From: Natronoglycomyces albus
GTDB lineage: Bacteria; Actinomycetota; Actinomycetes; Mycobacteriales; Micromonosporaceae
Assembly (NCBI RefSeq): GCF_016925535.1
Contig: NZ_CP070496.1
Coordinates: 1,116,001 to 1,180,000, forward strand
DNA length: 64,000 bases
Direction of reading: 5' to 3'
Shown here: positions 48,363 to 58,896 of the stretch, piece after piece
How positions within the stretch are numbered: the first letter of the stretch is position 1
How the letters are laid out: the number at the start of each line of letters is the position of its first letter
The notes under the pieces: generated by a model
Told to the model about the DNA's origin: nothing
The model's input: only the letters and a program-made list of their open reading frames with translations
Databases searched by the model: none
Program-made: the position numbers and the translations under genes

Positions 48363-48860
48363 GGAGGTCAAGACCTTCCGAGCGAAGAGGGAAATTCGGA
48401 ACGGACTTACTTTACCGTCTGAGGTTTGTGAGTTGTCATTTCGGTATTGCCTGCCTGAGAATTCCTCGCAGGTGTGACTTCGGGTCCCTGTGTCGGCCCG
48501 TGTCCCTGGGCCCCGGATGGCAAAGCACGGTGACCTCGCCAAAGGCTGTGGTGTCCAACAGGTCCGCTTTGGCCTTCACCGTAAGCGCCCTTCGGCGAAA
48601 CCGTGCCTTTGAACATGGGGTGCGCAGCGGCGATGGCCCCCGGCCGTACACCCAGATTTAGGGACTCAGGTGCCGGGCTGCTCTCTGTAGGAGAGGTTCA
48701 TTGAACATCACCAGATGCCAGATGCGGAGGGTTGGCATTGCCCACGCAAGAAGAATGGATAGATCTGCCAAAAAACGTGTCTTTCGAGTATTGAAGTGAA
48801 AATGAGTCCAACGCCCCTGAAACACTGTTTGGCTGGATTTTTCTCATACGTGCGCAAAAG
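48363..48860. other. Intergenic stretch, ~500 bases, no supported gene
   Basis: Short frames on both strands lack ribosome sites and family-like sequence. The kinase promoter should lie in its left part, but I see no convincing boxes. The right part (48700-48860) is AT-richer than the genome average, like the XRE cassette next to it. Confidence 0.35.
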
Positions 48861-48889
48861 AGCGACCCTCACCATCAGCGAAGGTCGCT
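48861..48889 (-). terminator. Terminator of the XRE-DUF397 operon
   Basis: The stem AGCGACC/GGTCGCT is followed on the minus strand by TCTTTTG. Confidence 0.55.
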
Positions 48890-48934
48890 ATACTGCGGAA
48901 ACGACCAAGTCTCCGCCGCCTGGCTGCTAACCCG

Positions 48935-49111
48935 TTAGCGCCGGGCGGCGCGCAGCAGACTCGTGAAGTCACCGTCAGCGAGGTCGAAGACCGGTGACGC
49001 ATCGCCCAGCTTCGAATCCCGCACCTGGAACGCGCCCGTACGGCGTGCTTCAACGCAGTTTTGGGCACCACCCCCACTGCTACGGCTCGACTTGCGCCAT
49101 TCATGAGTCAT
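48935..49111 (-). CDS. DUF397 protein
   Basis: 58 residues from the ATG at 49111 (THEWRKSSRSSGGGAQNCVE), with GAGGAG seven bases upstream. The WRKSSRSSGGGAQNCVE start and VRDSK are diagnostic of DUF397, small proteins found almost only in actinobacteria next to XRE/DUF5753 regulators. The start overlaps the end of the XRE gene by 11 bases. The pair may act together as in the BldB/AbaA-type or antitoxin-like regulator sets, but the mode here is unknown. Confidence 0.86.
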   Translation of the reverse strand: MTHEWRKSSRSSGGGAQNCVEARRTGAFQVRDSKLGDASPVFDLADGDFTSLLRAARR

Positions 49112-49949
49112 ATAGATACTCCTCAATTGTTACGGTCATTGCTTGTGTCGCAGCGAAGACCTCTTTGTGTAGTGAGACTACTGGGCTATTTTCCACGTAG
49201 CGGCAGCCGTCAAGTGCATCGAGGAACAAGAATGTGCCACCGTCAGCGTCCAGGATATTGAACCCGTGTCCAGCACCTGGGTGCAGTCCCTTGGGAACGG
49301 AGATGTTCACTTTCGGGTTTTCCGCGAGTTCTAGCAACCGCCTCACTTGGCTGTCTCGCACCTCTGGGTCGAGGAGATGCAGGTATCGAATTGCGCCTGG
49401 CCCCACGATGAATTCCATGTGAGGAAGTTCGGCTCTGCTGTACATAAGTTGCTGACGGCGGCTCCTGAGATCGCGGATTGACGCTAGGACGTCTTCGGGG
49501 ACATGGGCCTGTGCCGCCTGTAGGGCTGCGAGGTATTCGGGAGTCTGTAGCAGCCCTGGGATGAGCTCGGATTCGAGGACTCGGATGTGTTCCGCGACCT
49601 GCTCAGTCTCTAGGAACATAGGGAATGCGGGGTTTACCACTGAGCCTGATCCAGCATCGAAGTAGGGCTCCCACCACCCGCGTTCGTTGCTCCTCACCCG
49701 GAGTGTATGCAGGTAGCTGCGTTCAACGCCGGTGATACCGAGATGTTCGCAAATAGCGTCGAGCTGGTGTTTTTTAACGCCTTGGGCGCCAGATTCGATG
49801 CGAACGATCGTGTTGCGGTGTTGGTCGAGCGCGGCTTGAGCTACTTGGCCCGGTGTCTCTCCCCTCATTCCGCGGGCCTTAGTCAGCCTCATGCCGAGGG
49901 CCCGTCGAGCCAGCGTAGGGCCCGGGATCTTACTTTCGTGTCTATCCAT
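49101..49949 (-). CDS. XRE-family regulator with DUF5753 domain
   Basis: 282 residues. The N-terminal helix-turn-helix of the Cro/C1 type covers ~15-75 (LTKARGMRGETPGQVAQAAL, then NTIVRIESGAQGVKKHQLDAICEHLGI). A DUF5753 sensor-like domain follows at ~95-275 (YFDAGSGSVVNPAFPMFLETEQ, ELIPGLLQTPEYLAAL). It is transcribed with the DUF397 gene and is divergent from four small overlapping genes. The 290-base gap holds direct repeats that are its likely targets. No Shine-Dalgarno sequence is evident before the ATG, so it may be leaderless. Confidence 0.9.
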   Translation of the reverse strand: MDRHESKIPGPTLARRALGMRLTKARGMRGETPGQVAQAALDQHRNTIVRIESGAQGVKKHQLDAICEHLGITGVERSYLHTLRVRSNERGWWEPYFDAGSGSVVNPAFPMFLETEQVAEHIRVLESELIPGLLQTPEYLAALQAAQAHVPEDVLASIRDLRSRRQQLMYSRAELPHMEFIVGPGAIRYLHLLDPEVRDSQVRRLLELAENPKVNISVPKGLHPGAGHGFNILDADGGTFLFLDALDGCRYVENSPVVSLHKEVFAATQAMTVTIEEYLYDS

Positions 49950-49974
49950 GCCCTAGTGTCGCATATGCCGTGTG

Positions 49975-49999
49975 CGTTTCGCACTTATACGTTTCGCAC
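49975..49999. promoter_or_regulatory. Direct repeats CGTTTCGCAC, candidate XRE operator
   Basis: Two exact 10-base copies lie at 49975-49984 and 49990-49999, with a 15-base period. The first is part of GTGCG-TTT-CGCAC. They sit 26-50 bases upstream of the XRE start, in the divergent promoter region. Confidence 0.5.
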
Positions 50000-50162
50000 A
50001 TGCACACAATGTGCAGCGCGTTTCCTCTACCAAAGTGCTAGGAACAGCCCTTATCGTCGTGTCATGCCCGATGTGGGCACCCTGCCCAACGTTGGCGAGG
50101 TAGGGACGGGTTGCTGGCTTTGGAGACCCCCGGGGCCACTCTCGATGTAGCCAACACACAAT

Positions 50163-50215
50163 GGCCCGCCGCTAGGACCAAAAGATTTCGCGGTCTCACA
50201 TCCCGGCGGCGGGCC
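50163..50215 (+). promoter_or_regulatory. Structured leader hairpin before the small-gene operon
   Basis: GGCCCGCCGC (50163-50172) pairs with GCGGCGGGCC (50206-50215). The loop has an inner GACC/GGTC pair. The right arm ends 7 bases before the AGGAGG of the first small gene, so folding could influence translation or terminate upstream transcription. Confidence 0.45.
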
Positions 50216-50239
50216 TCTTCACAGGAGGTTAGAGCTCCC

Positions 50240-50464
50240 ATGCCATCTGAAACGATACTGGTCGATGAGCGCCTTGGGCAACTCCAGACGCATTTGCATC
50301 TGCATGTTCCACGTCCTGCGTGGTGGGGGCTGCGGTGTGGCTACTGCCGGGAGCGGTGGGTACGGGGCGCGTGCCCCACCAAACGCGACGCACTCGTGGC
50401 AATTAACGCCCACCGGGCTCGCATGTCCTCGACCACGGCGCTACCGGCAGGTGAGGCGCTGTGA
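50240..50464 (+). CDS. Small Cys-pair (zinc-ribbon-like) protein of the XRE-linked operon
   Basis: 74 residues from the ATG at 50240, with AGGAGG 11 bases upstream. It contains LRCGYCRERW followed by GACPTKRDAL. This is one CxxC plus a lone Cys, so a partial zinc ribbon at best. LQTHLHLHVPRP before it is His-rich and could supply further metal ligands. I know of no firm family match. It is first of four genes with overlapping ends, and the next starts at the GTGA of its stop. Confidence 0.62.
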   Translation: MPSETILVDERLGQLQTHLHLHVPRPAWWGLRCGYCRERWVRGACPTKRDALVAINAHRARMSSTTALPAGEAL

Positions 50465-50739
50465 ACCAAAAAACAACACCGTCATCTGTAGTGGAATTTC
50501 AATTCGCGGGGGACACCTACATGGTCTGGCCACACTCACATCGTGGCCGCACGGTCCTGCTGACGCTCCAGGCCCGCACTTCCGCCATTGCCGTCGCCAA
50601 GATGATCGCCCGGCGCGGACTCATCACTGACATTGAGTGGGAGACACCATTCTCCGGCCGTTCCCAGGAATGGCGCGACACGCTGCGAACGCTAGTGCAA
50701 TCGCACGCGGCCACGCAGCTAGCCGAGGTATCACGATGA
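50461..50739 (+). CDS. Unknown 92-residue protein of the XRE-linked operon
   Basis: It starts at a GTG overlapping the previous stop (GTGA). The sequence is soluble and mixed alpha/beta, for example VVEFQFAGDTYMVWPHSHR and WRDTLRTLVQSHAATQLAE. I recognise no motif. The next gene begins in its stop (ATGA), so translation of all four genes is coupled. Confidence 0.55.
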   Translation: MNQKTTPSSVVEFQFAGDTYMVWPHSHRGRTVLLTLQARTSAIAVAKMIARRGLITDIEWETPFSGRSQEWRDTLRTLVQSHAATQLAEVSR

Positions 50740-50996
50740 GCGATCGAATCCTCGGCACATATGTGGGAACGGTCCTTATGGGACACCGCTACCCGCTTTA
50801 CGCACAGGGCAGGCCCGACGTTGTCGATATCTATCGCAGCGATGAGACCACCAAGCCACCCATTGGCCGGGCCCAGCTGACTGCAACGGGAAGCTGGTAC
50901 TTCACCTGGGCCATCTTCGGTGACGGCAGCGGAGCATGGATTGCCGCCTTCCGCGAACAGTTCGAGACGATCATGGCCCAGCGAACCGATGAATGA
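50736..50996 (+). CDS. Unknown 86-residue protein of the XRE-linked operon
   Basis: It starts at the ATG of an ATGA overlap. It has several aromatic residues and a beta-rich look (ILGTYVGTVLMGHRYPLYA, TGSWYFTWAIFGDGSGAW). I recognise no motif. It overlaps the following gene by 8 bases. Confidence 0.55.
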   Translation: MSDRILGTYVGTVLMGHRYPLYAQGRPDVVDIYRSDETTKPPIGRAQLTATGSWYFTWAIFGDGSGAWIAAFREQFETIMAQRTDE

Positions 50997-51144
50997 GACA
51001 CCACTAACCGCTGTCGCGATCGCAGCCGCTCTCCTAGCCGTGGCCGCATTCCTATGGTCACCACTGTGGAGATACCGCATCCGCTGGGCCATCATCGGTC
51101 TGGCGCTCATCGCCGCAACAACAACGCTTTACTACGAGACCTAG
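50989..51144 (+). CDS. 51-residue small membrane protein
   Basis: It starts at the ATG at 50989. Two hydrophobic helices (LTAVAIAAALLAVAAFLW and WAIIGLALIAATTTLYY) are joined by a short basic turn (RYRIRW), the layout of small hairpin membrane proteins. It is the last gene of the four-gene operon. A hairpin at 51279 follows. Confidence 0.55.
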   Translation: MNETPLTAVAIAAALLAVAAFLWSPLWRYRIRWAIIGLALIAATTTLYYET

Positions 51145-51278
51145 AGGCTGATGCAAATGGCATTGTCGGCGTTCTCATCGGCTTGTTGAGGAGCGTCAAC
51201 TTCGCCATCTACGGCCTCGAAGGCGCACTTTCGCGCAAGCTTCGTCATGACCAGGCCCATAGCGTTCCCTTCACAGCC

Positions 51279-51316
51279 TCAGTGGCCCCAGCAACGGAAA
51301 GCGCTGGGGCCACTGA
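51279..51316. terminator. Bidirectional terminator
   Basis: A 14-bp perfect stem (TCAGTGGCCCCAGC) with a 10-base loop lies between the small-gene operon (+) and the trehalose gene (-). Confidence 0.75.
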
Positions 51317-51398
51317 CGGTTGAGCAGCATATTTAGGTAGATATTTAACCTAGCGAGGGTAAACCCAGGCCATACACCCATGGCCAAACCAAACGAAA

Positions 51399-53975
51399 CT
51401 AGCGTTTACCCAGCTTGTCCAACAGCAACGCCACCCGGATAAGACCGAGGTGCGAGTATGCCTGCGGGTGATTGCCCAGCCCGTGCTCGGCGACCGGATC
51501 CCACTGCTCGGCCAAAAGGCCAGTCGGTCCCGCACAAGCCAGAATCTGATCGAAGAGCTCTTCGGCGTCGGCGCGGCGCCCGACCTGCACGTAGGCCTCG
51601 GCCAGCCACGCCGCACACAGCACGAAGCCCCCTTCGCCGCCGGGAAGCCCGTCGTCACGGTGGTAGCGGTAAACGGTCGGCCCGGAACGCAGCCCAGCTT
51701 CGATGGCGAGCACAGTTTGCAAATAGCGCGGGTCATCCGGGGGTACGAGGCCCGAGAGACCGACCCACAGTGAGGCCGCGTCGAGGTCGTCGTCTCCGTA
51801 CGCGGCGGTGTAGGCCCCCACGGTCTCGTTGAACCCCAGTTCGAGGATGTTGTTGGCGATGTTCTCGCGCAGCTTGTCCCAACCGGGCTTGGACTCCATG
51901 CCGTAATGCTCCGACACATACAGAGCCCTATCGACGGTCAACCAACACATCACCTTGGAGAAGACGTGGTGGCGGGGGGCCTGCCGGGCCTCCCAAATGC
52001 CGTGGTCGGGTTCGTGCCAGCGCCTCTCGACCGCCTCGACCATCGAGGAGAGGATGGTTTCCTCAAACTCGGTGACGTGTCCTCGGCGCTCGGCCACGGC
52101 CACAACCAGGTCGGCTACGGGGCCGAACACGTCTAGCTGTACTTGTTTGTTGGCGGCGTTGGACACGCGGACGGGACGTGACCCGGCATAGCCGGGCAAG
52201 GTGTCGATGATGGCCTCTGGTCCCGCGTGATGGCCCTCGATGTCGTACAGGGGTGCCAGTCGCTCGGGGTGACCAGCGGTACGGTCGATAATGCCGGCCA
52301 TCCACTCGAAGAATCCTTCGGCCTCCCGCAGTGAACCGAGGTCGACCAGTGCCTTTGCCGTCATGGCCGCGTCACGGACCCAGCAGAAGCGGTAGTCCCA
52401 GTTGCGTACGCCGCCCAGTTCCTCGGGCAACGAGGTGGTGGCGGCGGCGAGGAAGGCTCCGGTGGGTTGGTAACACAGGCCCCGCAACGCAAGGGCGGAG
52501 CGTTCGATCATCTCCGGCTCGATCGCGGGAAGTTTGAGGGAATCGGCCCAGTTGCGCCAGTGCGCCTCAGTGGTGCGGCGGCGCACCCCCACATTTGCGT
52601 CGACGGGGGAGAAGTCGTCCACACCGCACAGCAGTTCTAGAATGAGCGATTCGCCGTGCTCGGTCAGGTCGACCTCGGCGGTGGCGGTGGCGTGTTGGCC
52701 ATCGGTCTCAATCGTCCAGTCCACCCCAGGCGAACACAGCGTCATGGGCTCGTTGGCCCCGAGAATTTTGAGCCCGTTGTCTCCCACCGGTTGCAGTTGC
52801 ACCGAGATCTGCCCGAATTCGGGGCGCGGAGCGAAGGTGATCTTGGCGGTTGTGTGCCCGCTAATTTCGCGCACGAGCACAGTCGCGTTCAGGTCGCCCT
52901 TGCGACGAGGCGTGGAGTCGAGCCAGTCGGTGACCGTGAGGCCCGCCCAGCGCGTCTCCACGGTCATAGTGCCGGGCCGGTAACGCTGACCCAGCGGGAT
53001 GCCTTGGCTGACCGGCTGCACGGTGAAGTGACCGGCGGGCGTGCCACCGAGCAAGTCGGCGAAGACCGCGCCGGAGTCCGGGCGCGGGTGGCACATCCAG
53101 GTTATTTTCGCATCCGGTGAGACCAACGCTGTGTTGGAACCGTCCGCCAGCATCGAGTGGCGTTCGATGAGTTGCGCGTCCTCGCCCTTGAGCCACGATT
53201 GGCGAATTTCCACCAGGTCCGCTAGGAGCCGGGCGACCGCTTCGGGGTCCTCGATGGTGAAGTTGGCCTTGGTCTGTCCGTCACCGACTTTGACACCGAT
53301 GTCGGGGCCGGTCAGGTGCGCGAACGCGTTTTCGTCCGTGACGTCGTCGCCGATGAACAACACCGCTGAGGCACCAAGCTGGTGCCGCAGTTGGTCCAGC
53401 GCGTCGCCCTTATGCGTGGCGACCACGGACAGGTCGATGACGGACTTGCCAGCGGTGACTTGAACCCCGTCCCACGAGGCGGGGCCGTGGCGCACCGCCG
53501 ATATTGCCTCGGCTGCGTCCTGCCCGGACGCGGTGCGGGTGTGTAGCGCGGCTCCGGCGGGCTTGGACTCGACTTTGGTTCCGTCGAATCGTTCGGCGAT
53601 CGCCTTAAGTTCGGCGACCAGTTTGTCTCGGCGGCTCTGATCTTCAGCCGACAGCGCGCGGGTGAAGTCGACGTCGAATTCGGATCCATGCGATCCGACT
53701 AGATGCACTTCGGAGGGCAGGCGGGAGAGTGCGGCCAGGTCGCGCAGGGCACGCCCGGATATGACAGAGACTTTGGTTTGCGGCAGGTTGGCCAGGGTTC
53801 GCAGGGCCGAGACAGACTCGGGAATCGGTTTCGCCTGGGAGGGATCGGTGACGATGGGGGCAAGAGTGCCGTCGTAGTCGCAGGCGATTAGCAGCTGCGG
53901 CACACGTGCCAACTTGGTGAGCGCTTCGCGCAGCTCGTCATCGAAGGCACGGGACGGCCGTGTCGGTGAGGTCAT
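51399..53975 (-). CDS. otsB: Trehalose-6-phosphate phosphatase fused to GH15 glycoside hydrolase
   Basis: 858 residues. The N-terminal ~255 residues are an HAD-type trehalose-phosphatase: D33-YDGTLAP (nucleophile), SVISGR and GDDVTDENAF. The rest (~270-855) is a GH15 domain of the glucoamylase/trehalase type, with WDYRFCWVRDA and a late LAEQWDP segment. The phosphatase makes trehalose. The GH15 half could hydrolyse it, or another glucoside. GH15 trehalases are known in mycobacteria. Such fusions occur in actinobacteria. otsA lies directly upstream on the same strand, 127 bases away. Whether both activities are retained is not testable here. Confidence 0.9.
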   Translation of the reverse strand: MTSPTRPSRAFDDELREALTKLARVPQLLIACDYDGTLAPIVTDPSQAKPIPESVSALRTLANLPQTKVSVISGRALRDLAALSRLPSEVHLVGSHGSEFDVDFTRALSAEDQSRRDKLVAELKAIAERFDGTKVESKPAGAALHTRTASGQDAAEAISAVRHGPASWDGVQVTAGKSVIDLSVVATHKGDALDQLRHQLGASAVLFIGDDVTDENAFAHLTGPDIGVKVGDGQTKANFTIEDPEAVARLLADLVEIRQSWLKGEDAQLIERHSMLADGSNTALVSPDAKITWMCHPRPDSGAVFADLLGGTPAGHFTVQPVSQGIPLGQRYRPGTMTVETRWAGLTVTDWLDSTPRRKGDLNATVLVREISGHTTAKITFAPRPEFGQISVQLQPVGDNGLKILGANEPMTLCSPGVDWTIETDGQHATATAEVDLTEHGESLILELLCGVDDFSPVDANVGVRRRTTEAHWRNWADSLKLPAIEPEMIERSALALRGLCYQPTGAFLAAATTSLPEELGGVRNWDYRFCWVRDAAMTAKALVDLGSLREAEGFFEWMAGIIDRTAGHPERLAPLYDIEGHHAGPEAIIDTLPGYAGSRPVRVSNAANKQVQLDVFGPVADLVVAVAERRGHVTEFEETILSSMVEAVERRWHEPDHGIWEARQAPRHHVFSKVMCWLTVDRALYVSEHYGMESKPGWDKLRENIANNILELGFNETVGAYTAAYGDDDLDAASLWVGLSGLVPPDDPRYLQTVLAIEAGLRSGPTVYRYHRDDGLPGGEGGFVLCAAWLAEAYVQVGRRADAEELFDQILACAGPTGLLAEQWDPVAEHGLGNHPQAYSHLGLIRVALLLDKLGKR

Positions 53976-54102
53976 CAGCGGACTCCAACGCTGGTTAGTG
54001 AGTTCTCTTATTTGTCGCGCCCGTCAGGTATTTATGAGACCTCGACGCGCGGTTACAGCTCAGCACACTGAGCTTCGTTGTTCAGGCGTACATGTGCTGC
54101 GT

Positions 54103-55584
54103 TTATGTCGGCTCGTTCACGGTCGTGAACGTCCCCTCCGCTCTCTGGCCCAGACATTGCCTGGATAAGGCTTGCTGTTCGGGTACACCCAATGCGCTAA
54201 GGAATCGCCGCGCCCATCGTTGAACATCGTGCTTGCGGACGTGGCGCCTCATCGCGCGCATCCGTTTGATCTTATCGGTATCGGAGGCGTGCATCGCTTC
54301 AAGAAAACCCTGTTTCAAAGCCGCCATATCGTGGGGATTGACCTGGTAAGCCTGGTGAAGCTCCCCAGCGGCACCGGCGAATTCCGAAAGCAGTAGTGCC
54401 CCCGTATTATCCAGGCGACTGGATACATATTCCTTCGCGACCAGGTTCATGCCGTCGCGCATCGGGGTGACGGCCATGATATCGGCGGCTCGATACAGGG
54501 CCGTGAGTTCGCGACGATCATAGGATTGATGCAGGTAATGAACGGCTGGTCCACCGACTTGCCCGAAATCTCCGTTAATGCGGCCCACTTCGAGCTCAAC
54601 TTTATTACGCAGTTTCATGTAGTGCTCAACGCGCTCCCGGCTCGGGGTGGCCACCTGCACCATCACGGTGTCGGGAACGGACAACTCTCCGTCCTCCAAT
54701 AGCTCCCGGAACGCTTTGAGCCGCAGCTCGATGCCTTTGGTGTAATCGAGGCGATCGACGCCGAGAATGATAGTACGCGGGTCGCCCAGCTCGTTGCGAA
54801 TCTCCTCCGCCCGTTTGATCACCTCCGGCTCAGCGGCGATGCTCTCGTTGGTAGCCGTGTCGATCGAGATGGGGAAGGATTCCGCCCGCACTAGCCTCTC
54901 GTCGGCCAGGTCGTCGTCGACGGCGACGTAGTGTCCGCGCGGTTGCAGTCCCAACAGGTGTTTGGTCAGGCGCAGGAAGTTCTGGGCCGCGAAAGGGCGC
55001 TGAAAGCCCACCAGATCCGCCCCCAGCAGGCCCTTGAGGATTTGGACGCGCTGCGGCATCTGCATGAACAGCTCCACTGGCGGAAAAGGGATGTGCAGAA
55101 AGAATCCGATCCGCAGGTCAGGGCGCATTTGGCGCAGCATGGCGGGCACGAGCTGGAGCTGATAGTCCTGCACCCACACCACCGCGTTTTGAGCCGCCTC
55201 CTCGGCGGCAATCGTGGCGAATCGCTGATTGACCTCCTCGTACGCAGCCCACCAGCTGCGCCGGAACGTGCGTGTCTCGACCGCGTCGTGATACAGCGGC
55301 CACAGCGATGCGTTCGAGAATCCTTCGTAGTACCTTTGCACTTCGGCTTGGCTAATGGAGACCGGATGAAGACGCACGCCCTCCAAGTCGAAGGCCTCCG
55401 GGGCAGGCCCGGCGTTGCCCGCCCAGCCGACCCAGGTGCCTTTTTCCGCCTGCAAGACGGGGTGCAGCGCGGTGACGAGTCCTCCCGGGGAGCGCCGCCA
55501 ATGCCGGTTGCCGTCCGCGTCGGTCACGGAGTCGACAGGTAGACGGTTGGCCACGACCAAAAAAGACGCTTTTTGGTTACTCAC
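54103..55584 (-). CDS. otsA: Trehalose-6-phosphate synthase
   Basis: 493 residues from a GTG with AGGAGG five bases upstream. This GT20 enzyme forms trehalose-6-phosphate from UDP- or GDP-glucose and glucose-6-phosphate. Typical elements are NRLPVDS with [11 protein letters not shown] (loop that binds glucose-6-phosphate), [25 protein letters not shown] and [16 protein letters not shown]. The catalytic core is complete. It is first in an operon with the otsB-GH15 fusion. Trehalose serves as an osmolyte and as a precursor of cell-wall glycolipids in related bacteria. Confidence 0.95.
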   Translation of the reverse strand: MSNQKASFLVVANRLPVDSVTDADGNRHWRRSPGGLVTALHPVLQAEKGTWVGWAGNAGPAPEAFDLEGVRLHPVSISQAEVQRYYEGFSNASLWPLYHDAVETRTFRRSWWAAYEEVNQRFATIAAEEAAQNAVVWVQDYQLQLVPAMLRQMRPDLRIGFFLHIPFPPVELFMQMPQRVQILKGLLGADLVGFQRPFAAQNFLRLTKHLLGLQPRGHYVAVDDDLADERLVRAESFPISIDTATNESIAAEPEVIKRAEEIRNELGDPRTIILGVDRLDYTKGIELRLKAFRELLEDGELSVPDTVMVQVATPSRERVEHYMKLRNKVELEVGRINGDFGQVGGPAVHYLHQSYDRRELTALYRAADIMAVTPMRDGMNLVAKEYVSSRLDNTGALLLSEFAGAAGELHQAYQVNPHDMAALKQGFLEAMHASDTDKIKRMRAMRRHVRKHDVQRWARRFLSALGVPEQQALSRQCLGQRAEGTFTTVNEPT

Positions 55585-55926
55585 CGAGTCCTCCTATATT
55601 GGGTGGTTGACCTTCTAGACTACTGCCAGATTTGAGATGGTGGCGTTACGTACATGTGACGAGCTCAGTCTCTGGGAGTTTCCCTGCAGTAGGCTGGAAC
55701 ACGGCGCGGAGCCGGTCTCGACGGACTCCGGCGCGCTCACGCGAGCGTCGCCACGACATGTGTGCAGGTCATAGCCGCATCCATGTGTGTAAACGTCGAT
55801 GGCGCGCCGTCATGGCGAGGGTGGTGTCCTTGGCACCGCCGATGGGGTGCCTGTGACGATTCGGCCCCCTCTTGACAGAATTAGCCCTGGTTGACTAAAG
55901 AGACTTTCTTAGCGCAAAGGATTATT
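55585..55926. promoter_or_regulatory. Divergent otsA/ettA promoter region
   Basis: No gene is supported here. A TTGACA at 55872-55877 and TAAAGA at 55896-55901 (18-base spacer) could form the ettA promoter, 20-25 bases before the GTG start. No otsA promoter was identified. Confidence 0.4.
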
Positions 55927-57603
<1,677 letters not shown>

Positions 57604-57618
57604 TTCAGGAAACTCCAC

Positions 57619-58023
57619 ATGGCTCGCTTCATCACGCCTGTCGCGTTGCGATGGTCGGACATGGATGCCTTCGGGCACGTCAACAACTGCCGATACCTGA
57701 CGGTATTGGAGGAAGCCCGCGTCGGCATCATGTTCAACGCGGCCGTTGACGAGGGAATCGACTCCTTCGCCGCTGGCATCGTCGTGGCCCGCCACGAGAT
57801 CGACTACCTCTTGCCGGTGCACTACACGCAAAAGGTGGAGGTGCAGCTGTGGGTGGACCGCATCGGCGGTGCATCGTTCACCCTCGCCTACGAAGTCATG
57901 GCGGACGGGAAACTAGCCGCCCGGGCCAAGACGATCATGGTGCCCTTCGACGTAAAGGCCGAGAAGTCACGCCGCCTGTCGCCGCAGGAACTGGACTTCC
58001 TGCACAAGTGGCAAGATGATTGA
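57619..58023 (+). CDS. Acyl-CoA thioesterase (4HBT hotdog fold)
   Basis: 134 residues. The hotdog motif RWSDMDAFGHVNN carries the catalytic Asp16, and YLTVLEEARV is the helix that follows in 4-hydroxybenzoyl-CoA thioesterases. The length is usual. It starts 15 bases after ettA, an arrangement shared with mycobacteria (Rv2475c region). It presumably hydrolyses short or branched acyl-CoAs. The true substrate is unknown. Its end overlaps the next gene by 8 bases. Confidence 0.9.
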   Translation: MARFITPVALRWSDMDAFGHVNNCRYLTVLEEARVGIMFNAAVDEGIDSFAAGIVVARHEIDYLLPVHYTQKVEVQLWVDRIGGASFTLAYEVMADGKLAARAKTIMVPFDVKAEKSRRLSPQELDFLHKWQDD

Positions 58024-58723
58024 TTCGACGCCGGGGAATTCGGATACCAATAGGGCCGCTGCGCGCCATGGGCAGGCTCAGGCTGGCTGGTCCGACGTCG
58101 CGTTCTTCGCGGCGCGGGCCGCTCGCCTGGGGCCCGACACGCTCGTGCGGGTGCAACCCGCCGTCGAATCGACCCAAAAACCACCGGTGGCAGAGCGAAG
58201 CGATACCGGCGCGGGGGTGGAATCGACCCCCACACCTGGATTCGTACACCTGTGGGCCGTGCTGCCCTTGAAAGTACTTGCCCAGCGAGTGGCAAGGGCT
58301 CAGATCGACGCTGACGCGACGTTTCGCGCGGCCGACCTCGCGGTCGCTGACACCTGGCCACAGCAGCGCCATGACAGCCAATGGCGTGCCGCGCTCCCGA
58401 ACTCGACCGGCATCCTCCTGGAGCGTATCCCCGCCCCCGCGATCACCCAGCTGGTGGAACAGGCACGAGAAACCCTGGAAGCCCGCAGGGGTGGATCGGT
58501 GGGTGACCGGCGACTACGCGACGCGCTGCTGGACCACGAGGCGCTGACAATCCACCACCGTGAAATGGAATACAAAGTCCAGCTACGTTTGGCCATTGCG
58601 GCCGCACGCATGGGTTTCATAGGAGACGATGAAGTACGAGTGAAACTATCCGGCCGTCGGATTGGTTTGGAATCCACTCATGGAACCGTTTGGCAACCAG
58701 ATACCGCATTGCGTTTGTTGTGA
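58016..58723 (+). CDS. Unknown 235-residue actinobacterial protein
   Basis: It starts at an ATG inside the end of the thioesterase gene, so translation is probably coupled. It has a disordered N-terminal ~80 residues (Pro/Ala/Thr/Ser), then a soluble helical domain with VEQARETLEARRGGSVGDRRL and a charged segment starting EALTIHHREMEYKVQLRL. There is no membrane helix or known motif. I do not recognise the family. Location suggests a link to ettA and the thioesterase, but no function can be assigned. Confidence 0.72.
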   Translation: MIDSTPGNSDTNRAAARHGQAQAGWSDVAFFAARAARLGPDTLVRVQPAVESTQKPPVAERSDTGAGVESTPTPGFVHLWAVLPLKVLAQRVARAQIDADATFRAADLAVADTWPQQRHDSQWRAALPNSTGILLERIPAPAITQLVEQARETLEARRGGSVGDRRLRDALLDHEALTIHHREMEYKVQLRLAIAAARMGFIGDDEVRVKLSGRRIGLESTHGTVWQPDTALRLL

Positions 58724-58896
58724 GTCACCCCCGCGACAGAGCACGAACCAATAGGTGTAACCGCAGTCTCATACGTTCGGCCAGTTTTGCAGCCTGACAA
58801 GGGTGAGTTGTGGGTCGTGCCCTAGCGCAAACTCAACTACAAGACGTAACGTAACAGTGCCATGTGTCCACGCGTCGTGGGGAGGCGAACAATACT

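Noticed and set aside
48407-48616. 69-residue minus-strand frame upstream of the kinase
   Set aside because: Low-complexity content, no ribosome site, no family resemblance.
51054-51323. 89-residue frame after the small membrane gene
   Set aside because: The only protein-like part (GIVGVLIGLLRSVNFAIYG) has no start codon with a ribosome site, and its end runs into the terminator.
54931-55542. 203-residue plus-strand frame inside otsA
   Set aside because: Antisense shadow of a well-conserved enzyme gene.
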